Positions 41,954-53,900 of a DNA stretch of 64,000 nt are shown piece after piece. Position 1 is the stretch's first letter. Each line of letters begins with the position of its first letter. The notes under the pieces were generated by a model. It was not told where the DNA came from. It worked only from the letters and a program-made list of their open reading frames with translations, and ran no database searches. This DNA is from Adenophora triphylla var. japonica (lineage: Eukaryota; Streptophyta; Magnoliopsida; Asterales; Campanulaceae): positions 919,034-983,033 of the forward strand of contig JAFEMH010000162.1 in the NCBI GenBank assembly GCA_022495995.1, in the 5' to 3' direction. The translations under genes and the position numbers were made by a program.

Positions 41954-42865
41954 AATGTCTAAATTTTTTGTGAAAATAATTAAATTTAAATAAGATTTTT
42001 TTAAAGAGAATCAATATTGATTTTCCACTTACTCCCTTCAAATAATGTTTTAGAAGGCATAGAAAGGGATCAAACCCAAGATCTTACACATTGTGACATT
42101 TATATTTACCACTGAGTCATTTCTTCTTATGAATAAATTAACTTATTTTATACTTATTATACTATTGATTTTTTGGTATTTGATTAATTGAAGGTATGAT
42201 ATAAATTAACTTATTTTATACTTATTTTGAATATTATAATTAGCTAATCTCTTATTTTCTCTACTTTTTAATATTAGTATAGCAAATTTATTTAAATATA
42301 TATTTATATTATAAAATCCTTAATATGTTGAAGTTAACTAAAAATAAATAATAATTAAAATATAATAATAATTAAAATAACCATAATATATAGGTGATCA
42401 TAATTAGACCACTCACCCCTATATTAGTAGTCTAACAAAAAAGCTACTCTCTCTCCTTTAAAATATTCATCATATTTATTGATTAAATCTTTAATTCAAA
42501 ATAATTATCGTTTTAAGGCAAAAAAATATTCAAATTACTTTTTCACTCTTTTATTGATATTTTTTTCAATTTACTAATTTTTATTGTGAGATACAATATA
42601 GATGAGAGCAATTAATAAAAATATATTTAATTATTTTTATCAGAATATATATCGCACTTGATCAATGAAGTTGAACTTTAACCAATTTTCAATAATAAAT
42701 TATTTATCTTGATAAAAATTTAAAATTAGTAATGAATAACGTTTCTATTTGTTTATCAATAATAATTTTTAGAATATTATCAAGATACTCAAATTAGCTT
42801 TTTAATCAAAGTTCGAAGACAATATTTATTTTGAAACAAAGAAAATATAATTGAGCGGAATATTC
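41954..42865. other. AT-rich intergenic stretch
   Basis: Apart from the tRNA-like relic, no gene. A 25-bp block (AAATTAACTTATTTTATACT) occurs at 42135 and 42203. Confidence 0.5.
42067..42119 (-). repeat. tRNA-like relic (possible SINE head)
   Basis: Minus strand has an A-box-like TGACTCAGTGGTAA (42106-42119) and a B-box-like GGGTTTGATCC (42067-42077). No tail or target duplication is visible. Not a functional tRNA. Confidence 0.4.
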
Positions 42866-43713
42866 TGTGATGGGCCGAGCTCACTACTTCGCTACGAGCT
42901 ATGGGCCCGACGGGCCCATCAAAGGTCCAACTACGAAGGATCCGATCAAGACCTAGGTTATAGCCCGTCCAATAACGGATGGCAGTCGTCGCCATTGAGC
43001 GACCAAGCCCATCCAAGCGACGAGCCAATACACCTAACGACGAGCCTTCCCACCACGCAAAACTGATCTCACCCAAGAGTGAGCGTCGTCACTGAACGAC
43101 CAACTCTCTGATGGTTTGCTCGTCGAGTCACCTCTCAAGAAGACGACCTAACTAGACGCACAGCTTCAGGTCGTCCATTCAATTAAGCTTCCTCAACAAG
43201 CTTGATTAATTAGCTAATTTGGGATAATGTCAGACCTACTACAGTGCCTTGTTACACGTGCAATCATGTAACCAGTAATAACACCAAAAGGTGTGCAGGT
43301 TGACTTTCCTTTATAAGCTAAGCTACTTATCAGTGTCAGGTGTTGCAGAGTCCTTATTTAGGCGGACTGACCCCGGCGCGGCACGTGTACGCTTAGGAGA
43401 CAGAGCTGATCCAACGGTTGGCATCCACCCAATCCAACGGTTCAGATGAAAACCCTAATATCATTATATCCACTATAAATATGGGAACAAAACATGGATG
43501 AAGGTAATGCTTTACTGCATATTTACATACTCACACACTCTCCATATTATTATCACCATCTTTCCGGTCCATCTCATTCTCACGCCGGAGGGGCTTGCCG
43601 GAAGACCCCCGGCGCAGTTTCACTGTTGTTTCTGTTGGTGTGCGGATCACGAAGCTAGCTCAATCATTCGCTGGACCCAATAACTGAGCCCAACACGCTT
43701 TCCTGCGCGATCA
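42866..43713 (+). repeat. Solo-LTR-like block with TATA box
   Basis: A GC-richer block stands out from AT-rich flanks, with ends TGTGATGGGCC ... GCGCGATCA. It has a promoter-like CACTATAAATATGGG (TATAAATA 43473-43480) 240 bp before its end. AATATT lies near both ends but not exactly adjacent. No internal element is present next to it. LTR identity rests on composition, TATA position and TG/CA ends only. Confidence 0.5.
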
Positions 43714-44100
43714 ATAATATTTTTTATTATTTTTTATATCAAAAATGCTAAAACAACATTTATTTTAAATTAGAGAAAAAAGTGAACATTAAGGGAAATA
43801 AGACACTATAATTATTACTCCTATCATTCTATTCGAGGAGTAGGAGAACTAGATTAGGAGAGTAGGATTGAGGTTTAGAGTACAAATTTTTCATGATTAA
43901 GAAGATGATGTTTATTACTTCTAGGTTGTTTGCACATTATTTTAATAAAAAAATTGTGTAAATAGTAGGACCCTTTGAAAATTGATGCAATATATGCCAA
44001 TTTCCAAGACAATAACTGAAACAAGAATCTCCCAGCTCATTTACTTGCTTCAAATCCTCCATTAGCATTTATCTGAAGAGGCACAAGTGAGTGCATGGGC
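43714..44100. other. AT-rich intergenic stretch
   Basis: No gene. A short TTGTTTCAG/CTGAAACAAG relic near 44010 resembles one arm of the foldback at 29581. Confidence 0.45.
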
Positions 44101-44371
44101 TTATAGCAAACTATATTGGAGGTTCCCCTTAATACCAATAGATTATGAATATGGAGCACCCCCTCAAGTTTATATACTGATCCATGTTTCTCTATTTAGT
44201 AGATGTGGGATAATTGTCTAGAAGGTTGAGGGTCGAGCACGTGAAGTTGTGGACATTGTAGAAGATAGGAGATAGCGGGCCTCGTAGAAAAGATGACAAA
44301 GGGCCCATGTAGAAACAGCGGAAGCGATCAAGCCACCGTGACTCTGATACCATCTTAGAATTAGAGATGGG
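44101..44371 (-). mobile_element. TRIM- or copia-like relic cut by the Tat/Ogre-like element
   Basis: Minus-strand TGGTATCAGAGTC (44340-44352) is an initiator-tRNA-Met primer site. About 110 bp further along the minus strand comes LTR-like sequence with TTATCCCACATCTAC and a TATATAAACTTG promoter motif (near 44170). The tiny distance suggests a TRIM. Its other LTR is split by the insertion at 44372. Confidence 0.4.
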
Positions 44372-44887
44372 TGTAAGTACCCAAATTCGGATCGTCCAAA
44401 TCCGTCAGAAAGTTAACCGAAATCCGTTAACTGGCCCGCTCCAGGTTAACCGGAACTCGTTAAACTCCCCGTTGATGTGCCAACGAGGACGTCCGGGCTT
44501 GCCCGTGCATCCCGACGTCGAACCGTACTTAGCACGTGACATCTCACGTAAAAGTATGGCTTTCCACAAAACGCATTTTAGGCACTTTTCGGGCGTTTCG
44601 GACATTTCGGCTGTTATTTTAAAAACGGACAAAAGCGGGACCGAGGAACAACCTTCCACCTCGGTGGTGACTCGAGAGGGCACGTGGCGGCCATGCCACC
44701 TCCCTCTAGTCACCCTTCAATCAATTTCAAAGGGAAAAGACCAAAATGCCCCTGGTTTGCAAGCGAGTCCGTGGGACTCACTTTGTGCACTTTTCTGAAA
44801 TTGCCCGGCCAAGTCCCAGTTTCCAAAATCCCAAAACCCCCTGAAATTCGGTCCAAGTCCGGCCGGACTCCTACGCAATTTTCACCC

Positions 44888-44895
44888 TATAAATA
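44888..44895 (+). promoter_or_regulatory. TATA box of the large element's LTR
   Basis: ACCCTATAAATAGAAG, about 520 bp into the LTR; the other element's TATA box is about 445 bp into its LTR. Confidence 0.82.
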
Positions 44896-45322
44896 GAAGT
44901 TCTTTGTCGAAGGCAAAAAAGGATTTTTCACACCAAAAATCACCCCCCCACGGTCCAAACTGGTTTTCACCCCTCCCGAGCTCCCGTTTTGTCTCGATTC
45001 GCGTGAAACCTTCGTATTTCGATCAAATACGCACCCTACAACTTCGAAACAACCTTTTGAATCACTTTCCGTGTCCCGTACACACCTCCCGAGCCAGAGG
45101 AGTCGGCCCTAGCCATAGGTATAACTCCCTCTCTCTGAATCTTCCGTTCCGTCTCGGTTTACGCGCCAGTCGCTATAACTATTTCGAACGTCGTTATCAA
45201 AATGTAGACGCCTCCGTCTAACGGGGTCCGATACGTTTTAGCCCCTCGATCCTCTTCTCTTTCCGTAAGAGAAGTAATCACGGGTTAAAACGGCGTTCCG
45301 AACCTGTTCCGTTTACTTTCAT

Positions 45323-45555
45323 GTCATTTACAATTCCGAGCCGTTTGGCCTCGTTGATCGTCATTTACAATTCCGAGCCGTTTGGCCTCGTTGATCGTCA
45401 TTTACAATTCCGAGCCGTTTGGCCTCGTTGATCGTCATTTACAATTCCGAGCCGTTTGGCCTCGTTGATCGTCATTTACGAATCCGGATCGTTTGATTCC
45501 GTTGACACCGCTTTAAATATTGTCATTTACAAGTCCGATCCGTTTGGATTGTGAT
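45323..45555 (+). repeat. 37-bp tandem repeat in the LTR
   Basis: Four identical units start at 45323, 45360, 45397 and 45434 (GTCATTTACAATTCCGAGCC, GTTTGGCCTCGTTGATC), then two diverged ones at 45471 and about 45523. Confidence 0.92.
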
Positions 45556-45812
45556 AGTATTTACTTTTCAAAGTCAGTCGCAACCCGATTCGTTGATCGC
45601 ATGTCATTTAATACGTATTTTTCCCGTAAAAATCGTTAACAATGTAATGCCCGGTTCAAAACCGGAGTTCGTCCGTCGAACTCTCTTTCAAAATGCGCGA
45701 AATGACGTTCGGCCTCCGAATGCTCATCTTCAAACTCAAAGCCGCCATTTGACACTTAAAATCATTTAATACGCATTTTTCCCGTAAAAATCGTTAACAA
45801 TGACTCGTATGG

Positions 45813-46070
45813 CTCAAAGTCGACGTTTGCCACGCAAACGCTCATTTCAAACTCAAAGTCGACGTTTGCCACGCAAACGCTCATTTCAAACTCAAAGTCG
45901 ACGTTTGCCACGCAAACGCTCATTTCAAACTCAAAATCGACGTTTGCCACGCAAACGCTCATTTCAAACTCAAAATCGACGTTTGCCACGCCAACGCTCA
46001 TTTCAAACTCAAAGTCGACGTTTGCCATAAACGCTCATTTCAAACCGACGTTTGTCATTCAAACGCTCGT
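45813..46070 (+). repeat. 39-bp tandem repeat in the LTR
   Basis: Five units at 45813, 45852, 45891, 45930 and 45969 (CTCAAAGTCGACGTTTGCCA, CGCAAACGCTCATTTCAAA) and a degenerate sixth and seventh. Because 39 is a multiple of three, both strands are open, but the peptides are just the repeat. Confidence 0.92.
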
Positions 46071-46530
46071 CTTTTCAAAAGTCACATAATCAACGTTTGT
46101 CATTCAAACCAAGATTAAGCTTGTCATTCAAGCCCCCATTTCAAAACACGCACGCACACACACACACACACACACACGATTTCGAGAAAGGTAGAAAGAC
46201 TCGTCATGCGAGGCGTTTCGGGCGATCTCGTAATACTCTACCCGAAACGTAACGACCTCCGAACCTAACAATCTACGGTACTAAAAGCTTTTTACTCGTT
46301 TTTCTTGCCAATAAAAATGATCCCCTTTTTCAAAAAGCCTTTTCCTAAGTTTTTGCTACCAATAAAAACGACACCATTTTCAATAAGCCGTTTCTCAACG
46401 TTTGGGCTCAAAATACAAAAACCGCGTGGCGACTCCTCATTTTGTTCCTTCCCATGAAGCGAGGTCTCAGACACCAACCCTCCGCGAAAGACAACCGCTT
46501 TCGCCGCGCGCGAAATCCGGGTAATTTCAG

Positions 46531-46549
46531 TTGGCGACTCCGCTGGGGA
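46531..46549 (+). other. Primer binding site (tRNA-Arg type)
   Basis: TTGGCGACTCCGCTGGGGA one base after the LTR end, the same site as at 9514-9532. Confidence 0.9.
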
Positions 46550-47841
46550 AAAGATACTTTTTTCAAAACTGCCGATGTTTTCAAAAAGCCTTCCGTGGGT
46601 CAAACTTTCGTTTACCCTTCCTCGTTCTCGTGTGTGTGTGTTACTTTAAACCTCGAACGGTTTTTTTCAAAAGGCATTACATTGTCAACTTTCCAAAATC
46701 GTACCATGTTTGTGCATCCCCATTCATGTTTGATTTTCATGCTGTCTTTTGAACTGTGCATCATAAATTCTTTAAGACACATTCTGAAAAATCTCTGTTT
46801 TACTCGAGAAAAAGAATTTTAGTGACCGCACACTACGCGCACTTCTTTGCCTCGGAACACCGCACTTCACGTGCACTTGCGCCTCGGTACACCGCACACT
46901 ACAACCCCTAACCCGGGATGGCCTTATCGGTTGCACTCCGATTGGTATGCCGGACACCTTTCGGGCGCACGGGGTCGTCCCAAACATCCCATCCTAGCCC
47001 GTGTAAGCCATGCACTCTTTGTGTCACACTTTGTCCAAGACCCCGGTTGGTTTTGGCTTAGCTCGTGTCATAAAGCCTAAGTGTATGTTTTCACGCCGGG
47101 CCCGCTCAGAGTCAAGCTCGAGAGTTTTAGACCGAAGGTCGTTCCCGACCGAAGTCTTGAGCTTTTCGGCCTTGACTTTGACGGAGCTCTGCCGAAAAAT
47201 ATACCCGAAGGTTCAATGTGACACCATGTCACCAAACCTCGCCGTATGTACCGTGCCAGCCACAACTTGGCCAACGCTAAAAGCTAAAGGTCTCTCGCAC
47301 AAGCGAGTCAGGAGAGGTCATGCCCAAATTTTGGCACGACTCCCGCCTTAACTTAAGGACGTTGACCTCGGCCAGTGGCCCGTACGCCGCACACGTCGAA
47401 AGTTTGCGTGATCGGCTAGCCTTAAGTTCACTTTTTCCTTTGTCGGTGGAACTCGCTTGCCTTATCGGACCTCGCTCGGGATAGTCCGTCTGAGAAAGAT
47501 GATCTACAATGGAAACGAGGGGCTTATAAGCGTAGTGACGAGATCCAGTGATTAGAGCTCTAGGATTAGTTGCGAAAAAGAAGACACGCTCTTTTCCAAC
47601 CAATTAGGACTACGAGAAAACGCGCTTTAAGTAAACTTTAATCGGTAAGCTGCACATTGCACAAGCCCGAAAACCTTGAGCCAAATACCCTTTTCCGAAG
47701 CCTAAACCCTTCCTTTCGTTCCACTGCGGCGAGCGAGAAAGTGGTTGATTTCCGGGTCGGCGCCTTGCCGGGATCACGGTAACGGCGGCGTCGAGACAGG
47801 TTCTTCGGTTCCCTCGGTTCCCTCGGCCCGAGAATTTCCGA
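46550..47841 (+). other. Untranslated leader of the large Tat/Ogre-like element
   Basis: No gene. Blocks GACCGCACACTACGCGCAC (46822), CGTAGTGACGAGATCC...AGTTGCG (47530) and GCGAGCGAGAAAG (47727) match the leader of the element at 7.4-22.3 kb in the same order. Confidence 0.75.
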
Positions 47842-49700
47842 CATGTCTAGCTCACCGAGAAATCGTGACGGGGAAGGACCCCCGCCACCGTACGAGATAT
47901 GACATTGGAAGAAGCCATCCGGGCTTGTGAGGTGCACAAGAGGCGAGAAGAAGATCGGCGGGAATTTCGTGGTACGGCTTACGAGATGAGCGTGGTATAG
48001 CGGCTATCCCCCGGTCGAGACGGTACTTTTGTCCTTGTCGAGGATGACGATTCCCCAAAACCGGTTCACCAAACCTTCAATCGGGTTCCTCCCCCGCCAA
48101 CTTACGGGATGCCTTCCGGCCCAAGGAAGCAGCCGACCTAGGCTCCATGTTGCCACCTCTCGGGCGGCCACTGTCAATTTTGGTCGGCCCGGTGCTACTC
48201 CCGTCACTCAATATCACCGGCGCACCCTGGACCATCTCAGGATGCCAATATCCCTCAATACCCTCCGGGTTCGTCCCGTTGCCTATACACGAATCCCTAA
48301 ACACCGGGGACAAACCCCGATACGATTCGAGAAAAGGCTCCCGTATATTCTCATATACCAAGCCTTCCACCTCCAATCACTACCGCTCACGTGGTAGCAC
48401 CGGCGCCGAGCCTCACGAGTCCACCACTTGGACCCAACCTTAGCACTGGATGGTCGAGCGGATGAAAGACACAGAAAGCCACCATGAGCGGCTCAAAGCG
48501 AGGAAACGCTCAAATCCACGAGATCAGGAATGGTCACGCCTCTCCTGCCAAGTTCGAGAATGCGGGAGATGGACCGATTCGATGGAACCGAATGTCCTCA
48601 AACGCACGTCGACACTTACGTTCTCGGCATGAGAGCAAAAGGAGCAACCCTCCGGCAAATGGCCGACCACTTCCGGCATACGCTCAAAAGTTCGGCGTTA
48701 CGATGGTTTCGAGGTCGAAGCACTGCGGATCGCCGCACACAGGAACGGATCGGTAACATCTTCTGGAGCAGTACGAGATCCAACTTAGAGTGGGAAACAA
48801 GTCGCGAGGACTTAATCACCCTTTGAGCGAAGCGGATGAAAGTGTTGGGGAATTCTACAAGAGATGGAGGTGGAAACTCTCCGAAATCATGGAGCCACTC
48901 TCCAAAGACGAACGGATGCGGATCTTGAGTCTTGCTTGAGACCGTCCATCGGAACTCTCATCGATCACAATTTCTTCCCGAGATCTCGGGCCATGGTCAA
49001 TGCGGCTCACGGTTCGAGAAGGATCTCAAGGAAAAGTTGGCTCTTTGCACGGCCATACGAATACCGCTCAGCAGTGCATTCAATCCTGCAGGCCCCGTGA
49101 AGGGAAAGATACGTGCATCGACTACGTCCATCGGGGACAACGGTCGGGTAACGAAACCCAGTCCCGCCAAGCAACAATTCTACTCGAAGCGGCACTGTCG
49201 TACACTTCGACAAGTTGGACATGCCAGCGAGCAAGATGCTTTGGAAGGGTTAATCAAGGAGGGTCTCCTTAAGCCCGTGGCCAATTACAAACCCAAAGTT
49301 CCCGTAGCCAATGCGGACAAGAGCAAATCTTTGCGCCTTCCATCGGTATCACGGCCATACCACGACAAGCTTGTTTGGGGTTACGATACGAAATCCGAAC
49401 TTGATAGAAGAAGGCAAGTTAGAGCGCCCCCGTGGGCCAATACGATCGGGAATCCCTTTCCAGAACAATAACGGCGTGAATTCCATTGAGTGGGTGCCCC
49501 GAAGCGTGCCACGGAACCGGTTTCTCCGCCTCTTTCGGCTGGATCCTCCTCTAATGTCCACATCGGCTACGATGTTTGTGGCACTCCTTTGCACAGGTAC
49601 GAGTCTCGAGCGTAGGAGCAATCCTCAGAAAACGAGAAGAAGAAATCCTCTCAACGGCAAGCGAGAGAAAGATACGAAGCCGGAGATACCGGTGTAGGTA
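47842..49700 (+). pseudogene. Gag of the large Tat/Ogre-like element
   Basis: Starts at ATG 47842 (MSSSPRNRDGEG-like). The capsid domain is visible near 48555-48720 as MDRFDGTECPQTHVDTYV, MRAKGATLRQMADHF and TLKSSALRWF. Further on, ALEGLIKEGLLKPVANYKPK is followed by CAFHRYHGHTTTS (C-x2-H-x4-H finger, final Cys lost by change or shift). The parts lie in different frames, so several indels are present. Unlike the shorter element, the capsid domain is retained. Gag would build the particle and bind the RNA. Confidence 0.8.
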
Positions 49701-50229
49701 CACTTGGAGAACCCTCAGGGAGGTTCGACTACTACGTCTTGTACTCCGGCCAGTCCTCTTTGCCTCCGAGGCCATGCGGCTCTAGAGCGGACGGGGGTGG
49801 GAAAGCCGAAAAGCCCGGGTGAAACCGAGTCGAGACCTGGGACACCGGAATACCTCGGATCTTGGTAGTCTTGCGCCGGTCGAAGCCTAACCCTCGCGGG
49901 ATCGGCCAAGATTCAACTTGTCCGGCTTAGAGCCGGACCGGTAAAGGAAGATCAAGGTCGGCTTGGCAATCGCACTCGATCAATGTGCTAACCAAGGGCG
50001 GCAACCGCCACGGGCGGCCTCAACGCACTCCCGAGGTTCCGGCCAAGGCTTTACCTCGCAAGAGGAAGACGAAACGGATGGGTGGATGACTCTCCTTCTA
50101 CGGATAGAGACGAGATCTACGACTCCCGCTGTATGGCGGCATGATCACGTTACGTGATGAAGACTTACCGAGAGACGCCTCGGGGCACAACGAAGCTCTG
50201 TACATCACTCTCAAACTCAACACCATATC

Positions 50230-50700
50230 ACTCCCGGAGTATTGGTAGATAACGGGTCAGCCGTTAATGTCCTCCCTCTCGGCATGATGCGAGCTCTCCG
50301 CATCCATGAAAGCCATTTGATACCGTCTACTCGGACTATCAAGGCCTACGACAACTCGTCTCGTCCCATCACAGGGACGGTGACTCTGGAACTACGGTTC
50401 GAAACCCGAATGGTGCCGACAAAATTCCACGTGATGGACATTCCATCCGAATTCACGGCTCTTTTGGGACGCCCTTGGCTACACCACATGAAAGCCATAG
50501 CTTCCACTCTCCATCGGTGCGTCAAGTTCATTAACCGGCGAGGAGATCTCGAAGTCATCAGGGGACGGTTTCCTCATAGGAAACGAAGCGAGACGATGTG
50601 CGTGTCCGCACTCGAGCGCGGGGTTACCTCCTTCGAATCAACCGAGGGACTACGGGGCAAATCTCATCCAATCCCTCGGAGTCGGAGATGCTAACTATGT
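50230..50700 (+). pseudogene. Aspartic-protease-like domain 1
   Basis: The 150-codon frame 50242-50694 reads MVDNGSAVNVLPLGMMRALR, then an AYDNSSRPITGTVTLELRFE strand, HVMDIPSEFTALLGRPWLHH (flap/second lobe) and an HRCVKFINRRG ending. DNGS takes the place of DTG/DSG, which is common in Tat-type proteases. A second domain of the same design lies at 53380-53890. Processing of Gag-Pol is the expected role. Confidence 0.75.
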
Positions 50701-53190
50701 AAACGTACTCGAGCGGGCGAGACCACGAAGCGGTCCGATACATCAAGTTCAAGCTGTCGTTTCCAACATTTGGAGCGGATTGGAAGGAAACGGCGAACAT
50801 CGCCATGATGCGGGCACATAAACCCCGATCTCCAATCGGAGATTCGTCGGCATTCTCCAAACAAACTCTGGCCCCGCCAGTGAGGAGATCTTTGTAATAA
50901 AGGTCAACAAGCATCGTCATTCTCGGGATGAATGCATGGAAGTTGTATGGGATGTCCTCCACGAGGAACTACCCATTGCACCCCTCTTCTCCAACGAAGA
51001 GCATGATGTTTTCCTATTTGCTCAGCAACGCAACTGACGCAATACGTCCCTACACACTGGATTGAGCGATCGAGATGACGATGAATCTGGACTCTCACGG
51101 AGTCGAGGGCGCGGCGGACCCGCAAGCGGACCTCTGCATTCACATGCTCGGTTTGAGGACGGAACTCCTTCGATCGGGTCACTTACGACCAAGGTTCCAA
51201 TACCATGGAAATTGTCAAGCTCAACGTCCGATGCAGACGGCTATCCGATAATTGGAAGCACGTGATTCACGCAACGAGGAATCCCTGCGATCAAGTGAAT
51301 GACGACGACTTCGTCAATATCATCTATTCCGGGTATCTGATGAAGCGAGGATCCCGTCCTTGTTATCGGTCTACTGCAACACCAAGGTCACCCTCGATGT
51401 TGCTGCTCATGGTAAACGAGGCCTGGCCAAGCGAGCTCGAGCTCATCACTACTTCCAGTACCGGCCCGGCGGCAACCGGCCCGTGCCGTCGGTCAAGCTT
51501 ATACCCTCAAGCGCCGCCAAGGCCAAGGGCAACGGCGAAGGAGACCAAGCTCCTCACCTGCTACAAGTCGAGATCAACCTCGGGAACGCTTCCACCGGCC
51601 ATCCCGAAAACATCGTGAAAGTCTTCCCCGCAAGGCGAGTCGGCTTCCAACACGGGAAATGACCACCTCGGCATCAACATGCTTCGGTTCGATTCTACTC
51701 CCGGTCGTCACGGCCGGATTCGAGACATCACGCGGTCATTGCTAGCTTTGATAGACTTGGCGATCGAGCGAGATCACGAGACCGTCAACATTGCGAGAAT
51801 TCAATACCCCGTGGGGTCAATCAAGCGAGATATGGGCAAACTTCTTGGTGATCGAGATTAAGGAAGGACGCATGGAATGTCCCGGTCCGACTTCCTTCGT
51901 CAATGTAATCCAAGTGTTCCCGCCATTCGGCGATTTGAATGTAATCACGGTTACGGACACTAGCCGGACGATGCGCACCTACGGAGGCGCCTAGGTCTCG
52001 CAGGAAAGCTCTCATGGAACTAGCCGCTCAAGAAAGTCGTCTTTGGGACGAAGACCAAGCTCGAAAGACCTACGGGGACCAAGCCCTTAAAGTGTCACGG
52101 GCGGCTTCGGACGAAAGCTAGAGGCCACTCTAGACCGGTTCGACCTCGGGAGTTTTGCCCATGGCAACTTCCCGGACTACCGTCTGTTCTCATCCAACCC
52201 CCTTTGCCGAGCGAGGGTGGTCAACGGTCCCGATGACCTAGGAGATGGAACGACACGGCGAGCGAATCCCGGCGCTTACCTTCCCGAGGAAAGCAAGTTC
52301 TCTGTGAAAGCGACAATGAAGACGATGAAACCATTCTCTTCCAAGCCGGGCATGAAGTCAACAAAACCGGACTCCCGAGGGTCTGGGAGGATGGGAACGG
52401 ATCATTACCGCACTCAAATTGAAAGGCCAACTCGGGGAGGAAGGTCTATTTAAAAACGAGGAGGAGGATGGAAATTCGTCTCGAGCAACTACTCGGGGAA
52501 ATTCCACGGTCTACGGCCTTCATTTACGAAACGATCAAGCTGGGACGGCAACCGGTCACATGGGCGAGATGTTCGGGAAGCCGTGTACTCACCTTCCGAC
52601 ATACCCGCCACTCGAGATAAAGCGAGAGAAGAAAACTCTCCCCGATGGAGGTTTACCTAGGCGCCGCACGCGGTTCAAAGAAGCAAGGCTATTCTCACGT
52701 AGGAAGAAACGCGAGGCATTAACTCTCGACGCGAGGCTCCATTTGCAAGAAGGTTGATCTGGGCCCCGAGTGGAGGAAAACTAGCCAACCACGAGTATCG
52801 CCGGACCCAAACTCCAGGCCCACAGTATGCTCGGCAAGAAGGAAAGGAACGCGATATACCGTGAAGAGATCAAGGAGACCGTTCGTTTGAGCCGAGAACT
52901 CTCCAACCTCCCCGGAGGGTCAGCAACGCACGGTTCGATTCGAGGCAATCAGCATTTGTGCCAGACATTCGAACGGCTACGTCAAGCGTAGGCTACCTCC
53001 CCGAGAGGCACCTAAGCCGGTATCACAGGACGAGAATCCGTCAAGGCCGAAGCTCCGGGAATTCATCCACAATCAATGAGTTGAGGAAGACATATGGCCC
53101 TATGCTACGAGGAATCCTCCTCTAACTATGGCTCAACTCGGAGCGGCTGTTCGAAGGGACCAAAGCGATGTCGGCGTTCTAACCCGATCG
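50701..53190 (+). other. Region between the two protease-like domains
   Basis: About 2.5 kb of GC-rich, broken coding-like sequence with no domain I can name. Short stretches look protein-like (VVSNIWSGLEGN, VEINLGNASTGHPENIV, RSLLALIDLAIERDHETVNI), but stops and shifts are frequent. It could be a Tat linker region, a second decayed insertion, or a duplicated gag-pol segment. Confidence 0.4.
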
Positions 53191-53900
53191 GGTCAAATCC
53201 ATGCATTACCACCTAAGGCCACCAAAAAGCCGACGGAGCCGGGCTGCGATCCGGCCGGCCCGAAGACACAAGTTCCTTGAAAGAGGACCCGATCCTCACT
53301 CGGCTCAAGCGGACTCGGGCAAACATTTCCCTTTGGTCTCTGCTCACCTCCTCTTATCCTCACAAGCTCAAGCTAGAGGAAAGCTGGCCCGTACCATGGT
53401 CCCCGTGGGCTGACCCCGAGATGAAGTCATTCGGATGATTGGTAACATCCACTATGGCAACATTATCACCTTCACAGATTTGGACCTTCCAAAATTTGGG
53501 GCGATCACAATGAGCCGCTCTACATCACGATCCAGTGGACGGCGTCGCCTTCCGCGTGTTGGTAGACGGAGGTTAGGAATGAATGTCTTGCCCGCCAAGA
53601 TGATGGACACCTTGACATCGAGCCCACGAGATCTTAAGCCTTCGATCCACCTTTGTCGAGGCCTATGACTCTACTTCCCGTACGGTTCTCGGGGTTGCTA
53701 CTCTTAACATACGGTTCGGCAAGCGGGTGATCCCCACCGAATTCCAAGTGTTGGACATTCCAATCACTTTCCACGGCCATCTGGGGCGTCCACCTGGCTG
53801 CATCAAATCAATGGCGTGGCATCCACCCTTCACCGGTGCCTCAAGTTCATGCAAGGCAACGAGCTAACCACGATCTACGGCGACGGTGTCACCACCCAGG
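53191..53900 (+). pseudogene. Aspartic-protease-like domain 2 (canonical Tat position)
   Basis: Upstream motif RTRANISLWSLLTSS (the segment that normally precedes Tat protease), then NIHYGNIITFTDLDLPKFG, a G-x-NVLPAKMMDTL stretch, AYDSTSRTVLGVATLNIRFG, PTEFQVLDIPITFHGHLGRP and HRCLKFMQGNELTTIYGDG. These parts are spread over two frames. This is the protease immediately upstream of RT, so it is probably the one that belongs to this pol. Confidence 0.75.

Larger units (their letters stand above)
44372..46529 (+). repeat. 5' LTR of the large Tat/Ogre-like element
   Basis: 2158 bp, TGTAAGTACCCAAATTCGG ... AATTTCA. The first 15 bases equal those of the LTR at 7392. TATA box at 44888-44895 (CCCTATAAATAGAAG). 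It contains two tandem arrays, a (CA)n microsatellite (46149-46175) and a primer-site-like TGGCGACTCC at 46427-46436. Confidence 0.88.

Noticed and set aside
42067..42119. A functional tRNA gene
   Set aside because: Only box-like motifs are present; acceptor and anticodon stems do not form.
45762..46030. Open frames on both strands with repetitive Arg/Phe-rich or Val/Asp-rich peptides
   Set aside because: They are translations of a 39-bp tandem repeat (multiple of three) inside an LTR, with no start context or domain.
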